Source: Sphingomonas changnyeongensis
GTDB taxonomy: Bacteria; Pseudomonadota; Alphaproteobacteria; Sphingomonadales; Sphingomonadaceae
Assembly (NCBI RefSeq): GCF_009913435.1
Contig: NZ_CP047895.1
Coordinates: forward strand, 2,240,501 to 2,304,500
Length of the DNA stretch: 64,000 nt
Direction of reading: 5' to 3'
In this document: positions 27,374 to 36,692 of the stretch, in pieces
Layout of the letters: every line of letters starts with the position of its first letter
How positions within the stretch are numbered: position 1 is the stretch's first letter
Made by a program: the position numbers and the translations under genes
Notes under the pieces: generated by a model
Told to the model about the DNA's origin: nothing
The model's database searches: none
What the model saw: the letters and a program-made list of their open reading frames with translations, nothing else

Positions 27374-27450
27374 TGGCGCACCCAAGAGGATTCGAACCTC
27401 TGGCCTCTGCCTTCGGAGGGCAGCGCTCTATCCAGCTGAGCTATGGGTGC
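27374..27450 (-). tRNA. tRNA-Arg(CCG)
   Basis: A complete 77-nt minus-strand cloverleaf from GCACCCATAGCTCAGC to an encoded CCA. The anticodon stem CTGCC/GGCAG encloses loop CTCCGAA, giving anticodon CCG (Arg, codon CGG). The T arm has TTCGAAT and the acceptor GCACCCA pairs with TGGGTGC. Confidence 0.95.
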
Positions 27451-27508
27451 GTGGAGGGGCCGCTTAGCAGGCGATTTCGCATGGCGCCAGCCCCTTATCG
27501 CACAAGCT

Positions 27509-27949
27509 TTACCGAAGTCCGGCGCGCGGCGGCGGGGTGATCGGCTGGAACGGGGCGAGCGCGCAGGCCGGCCCCGGCTGTGCGCTTGGGCCCTGCAGCA
27601 CGGTGATGATGTCCTGCGCGCACAGCTGGGTCAGCGACGTCTGATAGGCAAAACGCTGTTCAAATCCGAGCGTCGGGCAGGATTGGGGCAGCACGGTGCG
27701 ATAGGTGCGGCCGCTGCCGCCGCTCCAATCGATCACCCGGTCGCTGCGCACACGGCTCTGCCGCAGATCGTTGATCGGCACGCAGTTGCGCGCCGGCCCG
27801 GCAAAGCGCGCACCATCGGCATAGCCCTGGCCGTCGGCGCTCAGCTGCGCCGCAGCCTCGGCCGCTGCACGGGCGGCAGCGCGCTGATCGTCGCTCGCAC
27901 AGGCAGCAAGCGGCACTGCCGCCGCCATGATCATCGTTAAAACGCGCAT
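27509..27949 (-). CDS. Small predicted lipoprotein
   Basis: A 146-residue protein with a lipoprotein signal [17 protein letters not shown] (lipid Cys at residue 17). An Ala-rich helix follows, then a compact domain with four cysteines (NCVPIN, SCPTL, LCAQD, ACALAP) that could form two disulfides in the periplasm. ATG 27949 gives the signal peptide; a longer frame to 28018 adds only charged residues. The function is unknown. It lies between tRNA-Arg and nth on the same strand. Confidence 0.7.
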   Translation of the reverse strand: MRVLTMIMAAAVPLAACASDDQRAAARAAAEAAAQLSADGQGYADGARFAGPARNCVPINDLRQSRVRSDRVIDWSGGSGRTYRTVLPQSCPTLGFEQRFAYQTSLTQLCAQDIITVLQGPSAQPGPACALAPFQPITPPPRAGLR

Positions 27950-28039
27950 CGGCCCGTCCTCCTGCTCACGCGCGCCCCGCGCACGCGTCGTCAGCTCATC
28001 GGCCCCCTGCCTGGCCAAGGCTGCACCGATCAGGCGGGA

Positions 28040-29383
<1,344 letters not shown>

Positions 29384-29433
29384 GCCCGTTCCGTTCCCCC
29401 AATGACCGCAAAAGCGCAAGGACCAAAAAATAT

Positions 29434-29449
29434 GTTGTGTTTACACAAC
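29434..29449. promoter_or_regulatory. Palindromic operator between dapB and XRE gene
   Basis: GTTGTGT and ACACAAC form a perfect 7-bp dyad around a TT spacer, 33 bases before the XRE-family start and about 50 bases upstream of dapB. Position and symmetry suit autoregulation by the XRE protein. Confidence 0.55.
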
Positions 29450-29481
29450 GAATCGCGTTATACAGAGCATCATAGGACGCC

Positions 29482-29718
29482 ATGCACAACAGACTCTCCC
29501 TTTTCCGCGCCGAAGCCGGCCTGTCGCGCAAGGATCTTGCCGCCCGGGTCGACGTCAATCCGCAGACGATCGGCTATCTCGAACGCGGTGATTACAAGCC
29601 CAGCCTGGAGCTGGCGCTGCGCATCGCCCGGGTGTTCGACGTGCCGGTGGAGGCGCTGTTCTCGCTCGACCCGTTCGAGCCGGTGGCGGAGCTGATCCGC
29701 CGTTCACAGAAAGGCTGA
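29482..29718 (+). CDS. Small XRE-family transcriptional regulator
   Basis: A 78-residue protein that is almost entirely one Cro/C1-type helix-turn-helix: LSRKDLAARVDVNPQTIGYL is the core, followed by the motif ERGDYKPSLELALRIARVFD. AGGA precedes the ATG. Single-domain regulators of this type commonly sit in front of a small membrane-protein gene, as here (3-base gap), and control that pair. The upstream dyad 29434-29449 is the likely binding site. Confidence 0.88.
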   Translation: MHNRLSLFRAEAGLSRKDLAARVDVNPQTIGYLERGDYKPSLELALRIARVFDVPVEALFSLDPFEPVAELIRRSQKG

Positions 29719-29721
29719 ACC

Positions 29722-30195
29722 ATGATCTTCTACAGGTCCCCGACCGGCGAGGGCGGGTCGCCAATGTCCACCGGCCGGCTGCGGCTGCTGACCGGGCTGG
29801 CGCTTGGCCTCTATCCGGCAGGCGGCATCATCCTGGCGGCCGCACCCGGCGCGCCGGCGGAAATCGCCGGACTGGTGATGATCGCCACCGCGATCCTGTG
29901 CGCCCTGCCCATCTATCAAAGCTCCGCCCAGCGCATCGTCGCCGAAGAGGCTGTGCGGCTGGACGAACGCGAACGCCAGCTGCGCGAACGGATCCTGTCG
30001 CGCAGCTATTTCATCCTGTCGGCGCTGATGCTGCTCGGCATCGCCTATGCCGGCGCGGCCAGCGACACCGGCTGGTGGACGCCCGCCGGCTATGGCGCGT
30101 GGAACATGCTGTTCTGGGGCCTGTTCCTGACCGCATCGCTGCTGCCAACGGCCCTTCTCGCCTGGTCGATGACCGATGAGGATGCGGACGGCTGA
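29722..30195 (+). CDS. Four-helix membrane protein next to XRE regulator
   Basis: A 157-residue protein with two hydrophobic hairpins: LLTGLALGLYPAGGIILAA and GLVMIATAILCALPIY before a charged cytoplasmic helix (RLDERERQLRERILSRSYF), then ILSALMLLGIAYAGAA and NMLFWGLFLTASLLPTALL after it. The first ATG may be 29722 or 29764. The layout resembles DUF2178-like or related small membrane proteins paired with XRE regulators. The function is unknown; co-transcription with 29482-29718 is likely. Confidence 0.65.
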   Translation: MIFYRSPTGEGGSPMSTGRLRLLTGLALGLYPAGGIILAAAPGAPAEIAGLVMIATAILCALPIYQSSAQRIVAEEAVRLDERERQLRERILSRSYFILSALMLLGIAYAGAASDTGWWTPAGYGAWNMLFWGLFLTASLLPTALLAWSMTDEDADG

Positions 30196-30221
30196 GGGGC
30201 GGCACCAGGCCGCTGACATTC

Positions 30222-30398
30222 ATGCTGGCCGCTTTCCTGGCGACGATGGTATGGGCGACGCTTTACGTTGCTCGTGGCGACGGGATCCAGTTTTCTGCCC
30301 TGATTATTGGGGTTGTGACCTTCGTCATTTGCACCGCGGCCAGCATTGCCTGGGAACGGATTTACCGCGCTGCGCTGCTTCGTCGGGACCGGGCATGA
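30222..30398 (+). CDS. 58-residue two-helix membrane protein
   Basis: A short ORF from ATG 30222 with two hydrophobic segments (MLAAFLATMVWATLYVA and FSALIIGVVTFVICTAASIA) and a basic C-terminus. Its stop overlaps the start of the winged-helix gene by four bases (ATGA). No Shine-Dalgarno is obvious, but the composition and overlap support it. It is probably an inner-membrane partner regulated with, or by, the downstream gene. Confidence 0.6.
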   Translation: MLAAFLATMVWATLYVARGDGIQFSALIIGVVTFVICTAASIAWERIYRAALLRRDRA

Positions 30399-30706
30399 TG
30401 ATTGGCGGCTTTGACGCGACCCTGCACCCGGCGGCCCGGCTTCAGATTGCGGCATTGCTCGCGCGCGTGGACGAGGCCGAGTTCGCAACCATCAGAGATA
30501 TTGTTGAAGTGAGCGACTCTGTCCTTTCAAAGCACCTGTCCGTGCTGGTAGAGGATGGCCATGTTCGGCTTCGCAAGGCGTCGCTGGGTGGCCGACAGAG
30601 AACCTGGGCAGCACTGACCCGAAACGGCCGTCAAGCGTTCACCGCACACATCGCCGCTCTTCAGCGGCTGGTTGATGATGCCCAGGCCAGGATCACAGCT
30701 GATTAG
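30395..30706 (+). CDS. Winged-helix transcriptional regulator (HTH_34 type)
   Basis: A 103-residue winged-helix protein: FDATLHPAARLQIAALLARV, the recognition region VEVSDSVLSKHLSVLVEDGH, and a wing with GGRQRTWAALT. This is the pattern of the ArsR/MarR-related HTH_34 family. ATG 30395 is inside the upstream ATGA overlap, coupling it to the 58-residue membrane protein. The effector and targets are unknown. Confidence 0.85.
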   Translation: MMIGGFDATLHPAARLQIAALLARVDEAEFATIRDIVEVSDSVLSKHLSVLVEDGHVRLRKASLGGRQRTWAALTRNGRQAFTAHIAALQRLVDDAQARITAD

Positions 30707-30762
30707 CACATTTTGAGGCCGGGTTGGATCACTTGGCAACCGACAGGAGCGAGGCCGGAGCG

Positions 30763-31296
30763 ATGGACGAGAGATGCTTTGCGTGCGGAGGCATGTTCGA
30801 AGCCATGTCGGGTCCGACGCATGAATATATGCAGTCATCTCCCGGGTGCTGGCACGGCTATGGCACATTGCTGGCCCGTGAATATCAGGATCGGGCGCTG
30901 TTCGGTGCCGTTCACCGGCTGACCGTCGATGCCTATGCGCTTCAGCACCCCGGCGACCCGACCGATCGACGCGCCCGGCAATCCATATGGGTTCATTATG
31001 CGGCGCTTCATCTTGCCCTGGACGCGCGGACAGATCATGCGCGCATCGCCCCGATAATGCAAAAACTCGTCAAAGCCAGTCTTCCGCCGCTGCCGCCCCG
31101 GCCCGTGCAGTTTGACGTGACCCTGGCTGACGTCCTCGCGCGCGGAAAAAGCGATCATGTGCCGGCGGTGACAGCATGGGCCAACTCTGCATTCCGCGCA
31201 TGGGCGGCGCTTGCCGAACAGACCGCCACGTTGCTGAGGGCCGTTCAAGATCGTTCAGACGATCTTCGCTTCGCGGACGCTCGCCCGATCCGCTAG
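30763..31296 (+). CDS. DUF5946-family protein
   Basis: A 177-residue protein beginning MDERCFACGGMFEAMSGPTH, with a Cys pair, then SPGCWHGYG, all near the N-terminus, possibly a metal site. A helical region follows with an SIWVHYAALHLALDA segment and a conserved-looking Pro-rich turn. The pattern matches DUF5946, a small family without known function. ATG 30763 is preferred to ATG 30724 because the Cys-rich start is the conserved part. Confidence 0.7.
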   Translation: MDERCFACGGMFEAMSGPTHEYMQSSPGCWHGYGTLLAREYQDRALFGAVHRLTVDAYALQHPGDPTDRRARQSIWVHYAALHLALDARTDHARIAPIMQKLVKASLPPLPPRPVQFDVTLADVLARGKSDHVPAVTAWANSAFRAWAALAEQTATLLRAVQDRSDDLRFADARPIR

Positions 31297-31305
31297 AACG
31301 GCACC

Positions 31306-32025
31306 ATGCACGACATCCAAAACATCGTCATCCTGACCGGGGCGGGCATCTCGGCCGAGAGCGGGCTGGAGACGTTTCGCGCGGCCGACGGGCTGTGGGC
31401 GTCGCACCGGATCGAGGATGTGTGCACGCCAGAGGCGCTGGCGCGCGATCGGGCGCTGGTCCACCGTTTCTATGATGCGCGGCGGGCGCAGCTTGATGCG
31501 GTCAGCCCGAATGCTGCGCATCATGCGCTGGCGCGGCTTGATGCCGACTGGCCGGGCGATCTGCTAATCGTCACCCAGAATGTCGATGATCTGCACGAGC
31601 GCGCGGGTGGGGCGCGCCTCGTTCACATGCATGGCGCGCTGCGTTCGGCCTGGTGCCTGGCCTGTGACGGGCGCAGCGAATGGCATGGGCCGATGGGCGC
31701 GGCACAGGCGGGTGACTGGCCGCCCTGCCCGGCCTGCGGCGCCCGCGCGCTCAGGCCCGACATCGTGTTCTTCGGCGAAATGCCCTATCAGATGGAGCGG
31801 ATCGAAGCCGCGCTCGCAAGGGCCGATCTGTTCGTGTCGATCGGCACATCGGGGGCCGTCTATCCGGCGGCGGGCTTTGTCCGCGTGGCGGCGGCGCATG
31901 GCGCGCGCACGCTTGAACTCAATCTCGAACCCTCGGCGGGAAGCGGGCTGTTCGACGACAGCCGGTTCGGCCCGGCCACCGAGTTGGTGCCGACATGGGT
32001 GGCCGAGATGACCGGCCGCGTTTGA
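31306..32025 (+). CDS. cobB: NAD-dependent protein deacylase, sirtuin class III
   Basis: A 239-residue SIR2 protein. The NAD site is ILTGAGISAESGLETFR and the catalytic His is in HMHGALRSAWC. Zinc ligands are CLAC and CPAC. The segment HRFYDARRAQL has the Tyr-x2-Arg pair that in CobB/SIRT5 recognises succinyl- or malonyl-lysine, so desuccinylase as well as deacetylase activity is expected. The length is normal for CobB. It is probably monocistronic; the next gene is convergent. Confidence 0.93.
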   Translation: MHDIQNIVILTGAGISAESGLETFRAADGLWASHRIEDVCTPEALARDRALVHRFYDARRAQLDAVSPNAAHHALARLDADWPGDLLIVTQNVDDLHERAGGARLVHMHGALRSAWCLACDGRSEWHGPMGAAQAGDWPPCPACGARALRPDIVFFGEMPYQMERIEAALARADLFVSIGTSGAVYPAAGFVRVAAAHGARTLELNLEPSAGSGLFDDSRFGPATELVPTWVAEMTGRV

Positions 32026-32085
32026 CTGGCAGCGGCTGACCGGCGGACGATCCGGCACGGGCGATGCCCGTGCCGGATCCCCGGA

Positions 32086-34434
32086 TCAGAAGTTCACCCG
32101 GGCGGTGACGCCGTAATAACGGTCGGCGTCGCGCGGGATGATGTAGCGATAGCTGCCCGCCGGCCCGCCGCTCACGATCGAGGCGGCGAAGCTTTCGTCG
32201 AACAGGTTGCGGACCTGGAAGGTCACCCGGTAGCGGTCTTCCGGATCGACCAGCCCGGCCTGCAGGTTGACGAGCGCATAGCCGTCGATCGTCGTGCGTT
32301 CCCGCACCACCGGATCGGGCGAGAACTGGCCGAGCTGGCTCGACTGGATGTTCGCCTGACCGCCGAAGAACAGATCGACCGAACCGCCGGTGCGCCAGCG
32401 ATAATCGGCACCGATCGACCCCTTCCACTTCGGCGCGAACGCCAGTTCGGTGCCCGAGGGAATGACCTGGGTCGGGAGCGCGCCCGGCGGCAGCTGGAAC
32501 CGGTCGACCCTGGCATCGGTATAGGCAAGGCCGCCGGTGATGCTGAGGTCGCTGGCCGGACGCCAGATCAGGTCAAGCTCTGCACCGCGCGTCGATACCG
32601 AGCCGGCATTGGTGAAGCGCGTGACGATCACGCCCGCCACCAGATCCGGGTTGTTCGCCTGGAAGTTGCGATATTTGGCGTAGAAGGCCGCGAGGTTCAG
32701 CACCAGCTTGCCGCCGAACAGCGTGTTCTTCATGCCCAGTTCAAAGGCATCCGACTCTTCCGGGTCGAGCGGATCGGTGCCGACCTGGGTCAGGTTGAAG
32801 AACACGTTGAACGCCGGCCCCTTATAGCCGCGCGTATACATGCCGTAGACCATCGAGTCGTCGAGCACGTCGAGCTGCAGGCCCACCCGGCCCGACAGAT
32901 TTTCCGCATCCGTCTTGCTGCGGAACGGGGCCGCAGGCTGGCCGACGCCGCCCGGCATGACCGGGAAGCTGGGCTGGATGCCCGGACCGGCGAGCGTCGT
33001 GTTGCGGCTGTGGAACACGTCGAGCTGGTCGAGCGTGAAGCGCAGCCCGGCAATCGCGCGGAGGCGTTCGGTGAAGTTGAACGTCGCCTGGCCGAACAGC
33101 GCGGTCGTCTTGAACACCGACCCGAAATCGGCAACCCCGGTCGGGAAGGTGCTGGCCGGTGCCCCCGCGGCGCCGCAGGTGACGAGCGGGCTGGGCGTCG
33201 GATTGCCGGCGGTGTTGCAGGCGATCACGTCACGCTGGAAAATCCGGCGGTTCTCGGCGCGCGAATAATAGGCACCGACGACATAGTCGATGAACTCACC
33301 GCCCGGCGAGGCAAGGCGCAGTTCCTGCGAGAAGGTGCTGCTTTCCTGCGGGCCGCGATCATGCAGCTGCTGCAGCCCGGCACCCTGGAAGGCGGCCGGC
33401 AGCCAGTCGCCGTCGCGGATCTCGGTGTTGCGCCAGTCGCGATAGGCGGTGATCGAGGTCACCGTCTGCGTGCCGACCTGCGCGTCGAGCTGCAGCGAGG
33501 CGCCCCAGCCGCGCTCTTCGGTGCGGGTGACGAGGTTCTGGTTGATCTGGCGGGTCTCGTCGCCGCGCGGCGTCGGCAGCACGCTGAACACCGGGTTGGT
33601 GGCCGGCAGGCCCGCGCCGGTTAGCGCCCCGGTGCCGATCACCTCGGCGCAGCAATCGTCGCTGTTCTTGTAATAGTCGAAGATGAAGGTCGCCTTGACG
33701 TTCGTCCAGTCGCCGCGCGCCTTGATGCGGCCGCCATAGCGTTCATAGCCGTTGACGGTGCGGTTGCGGGTCAGCGCGACATTGGTGATGTTGCCGTCCC
33801 AGTTGGCGTAATAGCCGGTGGCGCGGATCGCGACAGTGTCGGTGACCGGCACGTTGACGAGCATGCGGCCGCGATATTCGTCGTCGGAGAACCAGCCGGC
33901 CTCGACATAGCCTTCATAATCCTTGCCCGGCGCGCGGGTGATGATGTTGATCACGCCCGCCGATGCGTTCTTGCCGAACAGCGTGCCCTGCGGGCCGCGC
34001 AGCACTTCGAGCCGGTCGACATCGACCAGTTCCTGAAACGCTTCGCCCGACCGGGCGAGCACGACGCCGTCGAGCACGGTCGACACCGACGGCTCGCCGG
34101 CGATCGAGAAGGTCGAGGTGCCGACGCCGCGCAGGAACAGCGACTGGTTGAGCGTGGTGCCCGACTTGAGGAAGTTGAACGACGGGATCAGATTGACCGC
34201 GCCTTCAAGATTGACGCGCCCCTGCGCCTCGAGCGCGTTGCCGCTGAGCACGGTGATCGCGACCGGCACGTCCTGCAGCCGTTCGGAGCGCAGCTGCGCG
34301 GTGACGACGATATCGGCCGGCTCGGCAGCGGCCTGTTCAGGCGCGGCACCGTCCTGGCCGGAGGCGTTCTGGGCAAATGCCGGCGTTGCGGCGGCAAGCG
34401 CGATAATGCTGGAGGTCAGCCAGACAGATTTCAT
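32086..34434 (-). CDS. TonB-dependent outer-membrane receptor
   Basis: A 782-residue receptor: Sec signal (WLTSSIIALAAATPAFAQ), TonB box-like ADIVVTAQLRSERLQDVPVA, plug with LRGVGTSTFSIAGEPSVST and VEVLRG-type motif (RLEVLRGPQGTLFGKNASAG), and a full barrel ending YGVTARVNF. It is of the sphingomonad type that imports diverse organic substrates. ATG 34434 gives the signal peptide. It lies 234 bases downstream of the Gfo/Idh gene on the same strand, so it may be co-expressed with that sugar or sulfosugar-like catabolic cluster; the intervening bases hold no recognised feature. The substrate is inferred only from context. Confidence 0.92.
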   Translation of the reverse strand: MKSVWLTSSIIALAAATPAFAQNASGQDGAAPEQAAAEPADIVVTAQLRSERLQDVPVAITVLSGNALEAQGRVNLEGAVNLIPSFNFLKSGTTLNQSLFLRGVGTSTFSIAGEPSVSTVLDGVVLARSGEAFQELVDVDRLEVLRGPQGTLFGKNASAGVINIITRAPGKDYEGYVEAGWFSDDEYRGRMLVNVPVTDTVAIRATGYYANWDGNITNVALTRNRTVNGYERYGGRIKARGDWTNVKATFIFDYYKNSDDCCAEVIGTGALTGAGLPATNPVFSVLPTPRGDETRQINQNLVTRTEERGWGASLQLDAQVGTQTVTSITAYRDWRNTEIRDGDWLPAAFQGAGLQQLHDRGPQESSTFSQELRLASPGGEFIDYVVGAYYSRAENRRIFQRDVIACNTAGNPTPSPLVTCGAAGAPASTFPTGVADFGSVFKTTALFGQATFNFTERLRAIAGLRFTLDQLDVFHSRNTTLAGPGIQPSFPVMPGGVGQPAAPFRSKTDAENLSGRVGLQLDVLDDSMVYGMYTRGYKGPAFNVFFNLTQVGTDPLDPEESDAFELGMKNTLFGGKLVLNLAAFYAKYRNFQANNPDLVAGVIVTRFTNAGSVSTRGAELDLIWRPASDLSITGGLAYTDARVDRFQLPPGALPTQVIPSGTELAFAPKWKGSIGADYRWRTGGSVDLFFGGQANIQSSQLGQFSPDPVVRERTTIDGYALVNLQAGLVDPEDRYRVTFQVRNLFDESFAASIVSGGPAGSYRYIIPRDADRYYGVTARVNF

Positions 34435-34668
34435 TGCGGTTTCCCCTCGGACAGACGTCGCCGCTTTCTTTGGCAGCGTTGTCATAAATGCTAAGCAGAA
34501 ATCCTTATGGCGCGAAAGACCATCGCGAGTCCGCAAAGCATTTGTTTGAACAAGCGTTGCGCGGCTGCATCACCTCCCGCTGCACGCCGTGCGCGCAATC
34601 CGGCGGAGGGAGTGCGGAGGCGGGGGCAAACACCCTGGCCCCCGCCCCCCTCGCTCAAGATCGCTGCG

Positions 34669-35754
34669 TCAGCCGCGCAGCTCGGCCAGCTCGACGACGC
34701 GCTTTTCCCGCGCGCTCAGTTCGGCGGCGGCACCGATCTCGACCGCGCGCAGGCCATCTTCGGCCGACACGATCACCGGCCCCTGCCCGCGCACCGCAGC
34801 GTTGAACGCCTGATGCTGATAATAGGTCGAGCCGTGATGCTGCCCGGCCTTGAGCGCGGTCTCGTCAACCGGCACCGTCTCGCGCGTCGCCTGTTTGGGG
34901 TTCATAAAGCCGGTGCGCGGCGAATGGACGATCACGCTTTCGGGGATCAGCACGTCAAGCCGTGCCTTGTCGCCCACCGCAGTGATCTCTTCCTGATTTT
35001 CCGCGCCGTCGGCGAACATGCACAGATCGAGCATCGCGCGCACGCCATTGTCGAAATCGACGACCGTATAGCTGTTGTCGATGATGTCGGGCTTTTCGCC
35101 GCCATAACGCTCGTCCTGATGATTGACGTCCATCGCCCCCGAACAATAGACCCTGACCGCTTCGGCGCGGACGATCAGCCGCATCAGATCGAAGAAATGG
35201 CAGCATTTCTCGACCATCGTGCCGCCGGTGTTGCGGCTGAACCGGTTCCAGTCGCCAACCTTGGGCAGGAACGGGAACCGGTGCTCGCGGATCGACAGCA
35301 TCTGCAGGCGGCCGATGCGCCCGCCATGCACCTGCTCGATGAAGCGCGCGGCGGGCGGCATGAAGCGATATTCCATCGCCGTCCAGAACAGATGGTCGCG
35401 CGCCGCCGCCTGTTCGGCCACCCAGCGCGCATCGGCCACCGTGGTCGCCAGCGGCTTTTCGCACAGGATATGGACGGGCAGGTCCATCAGCGGCTCCAGC
35501 ACCGCCCGGTGCGTGTGGTTGGGCGCGGCGATGATCACCGCGTCGACCGCGCCCGAACGCACCATCTCCTCACCCGATGCGAACACCCTGGGGTCCGACC
35601 AGCCGGCAGCGGCATCGCGCGCCCAGCCGAGCGAGGTTTCGACCGGATCGCTGATCGCCGTCAGCTCGGCACCCGGCGTCACGCGCAGATTCTGGATGTG
35701 TTCGACGCCCATCATTCCGGTGCCGATCAATCCATAGCGAACCCTGCTTCCCAT
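34669..35754 (-). CDS. Gfo/Idh/MocA-family oxidoreductase
   Basis: A 361-residue NAD(P)-dependent oxidoreductase: Rossmann loop YGLIGTGMMGVEHIQNL, the hallmark HILCEKPLATTVADARW with the catalytic Lys, and a C-terminal alpha/beta domain with EKCCHFFDLMRLIV and a likely catalytic His. Family members oxidise or reduce sugars, inositols and related hydroxy acids. GGGAGAGGA lies just upstream of ATG 35754. It is transcribed away from an aldo-keto reductase/monooxygenase pair with only about 20-30 bases between the starts, so the three genes should be co-regulated. Confidence 0.88.
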   Translation of the reverse strand: MGSRVRYGLIGTGMMGVEHIQNLRVTPGAELTAISDPVETSLGWARDAAAGWSDPRVFASGEEMVRSGAVDAVIIAAPNHTHRAVLEPLMDLPVHILCEKPLATTVADARWVAEQAAARDHLFWTAMEYRFMPPAARFIEQVHGGRIGRLQMLSIREHRFPFLPKVGDWNRFSRNTGGTMVEKCCHFFDLMRLIVRAEAVRVYCSGAMDVNHQDERYGGEKPDIIDNSYTVVDFDNGVRAMLDLCMFADGAENQEEITAVGDKARLDVLIPESVIVHSPRTGFMNPKQATRETVPVDETALKAGQHHGSTYYQHQAFNAAVRGQGPVIVSAEDGLRAVEIGAAAELSAREKRVVELAELRG

Positions 35755-35768
35755 TTCCTCTCCCTTCG

Positions 35769-35780
35769 TGTCATATGACA
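35769..35780. promoter_or_regulatory. Palindrome in the divergent Gfo/Idh - AKR promoter region
   Basis: TGTCATATGACA is a perfect 12-bp palindrome between the divergent starts. It overlaps the first possible AKR start (ATG 35775) and lies just before the second (ATG 35784). A dimeric regulator, for example of the GntR family, could bind here and control both directions. No regulator gene is adjacent. Confidence 0.45.
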
Positions 35781-36692
35781 ACGATGACATACCTTCCCTT
35801 CTCACCCGATCCGCGCCCGCTCGGCAAGAGCGGGATCATGGTTTCCCCAATCGCCTGGGGGATGTGGCGCTTTGCCGGCGACGATGTCGCCGCCGCCCAG
35901 GCCAAGGTCGAAGCCGCACTCGCCGCCGGTGTCACGCTGTTCGACACCGCCGATATCTACGGCCCCGACAATGGCGAGCCGTTCGGCGCGGCGGAAGCCC
36001 TGCTCGGCCGGGTGTTTGCCGCCGCGCCGGGCCTGCGCGAACGGATGGCGCTCGCGACCAAGGGCGGCATCGTGATCGGCACCCCCTATGATTCGAGCGC
36101 GGCCTATATCGGCGCGGCGATCGACGCGTCGCTGAAGCGGCTGGGCGTCGAGCGGGTGGAGCTGTGGCAGATCCACCGTCCCGATATCCTCACCCACCCG
36201 CAGGAAGTGGCCCGCGCGCTCGAGGCCGCCCATGCCGCCGGCAAGATCATGGCAGTCGGCGTGTCCAACTTCACCCCCGCGCAGACCGCAGCGCTCCAGC
36301 ATTTCCTGCCCGTGCCGATCGCCGCGACCCAGCCCGAATTCTCGGCGCTGGCGCTGGCGCCGCTGCACAGCGGCCTGTTCGATCAGGCGATGACGATGGG
36401 CCTGACCCCGCTTGCCTGGTCGCCGCTCGGCGGCGGGCGGATCGCGACGCCGGGCACTGCGCGCGAACAGGCGGTCGCCGATCTGCTCGATACCAAGGCG
36501 GCGGCACACGGCGTCGGCCGCGGGGCGGCGGCGCTCAGCTGGATCATGGCGCACCCCGCCCGGCCGATCCCGATCGTCGGCACCCAGCGGGTCGAACGGA
36601 TCGCCGAAATCGGAGACGCGCTCAAGCCGCGCTGGACGAGAGCTGAATGGTACGCCGTGCTCGAAGCATCGATGGGAGAGAGACTGCCGTGA
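35775..36692 (+). CDS. Aldo-keto reductase (YdhF/SmoB-like)
   Basis: A 305-residue AKR TIM barrel with the catalytic set visible: Asp and Tyr in LFDTADIYGPDNG, Lys in LATKGGIV and His in LWQIHRPDIL. SPIAWGMWRFAG and KIMAVGVSNFTPAQ are typical of the YdhF subgroup, which includes SmoB, the 6-oxo-glucose reductase of the sulfoquinovose monooxygenase pathway. ATG 35775 or ATG 35784 may be used; neither has a clear Shine-Dalgarno. Its stop overlaps the GTG start of the monooxygenase gene by 4 bases, tying the two functions together. The substrate assignment is an inference. Confidence 0.88.
   Translation: MTTMTYLPFSPDPRPLGKSGIMVSPIAWGMWRFAGDDVAAAQAKVEAALAAGVTLFDTADIYGPDNGEPFGAAEALLGRVFAAAPGLRERMALATKGGIVIGTPYDSSAAYIGAAIDASLKRLGVERVELWQIHRPDILTHPQEVARALEAAHAAGKIMAVGVSNFTPAQTAALQHFLPVPIAATQPEFSALALAPLHSGLFDQAMTMGLTPLAWSPLGGGRIATPGTAREQAVADLLDTKAAAHGVGRGAAALSWIMAHPARPIPIVGTQRVERIAEIGDALKPRWTRAEWYAVLEASMGERLP

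Noticed and set aside
34507..35778. 423-residue plus-strand ORF opposite the Gfo/Idh gene
   Set aside because: The minus-strand frame has the conserved Gfo/Idh motifs; this one is its shadow.
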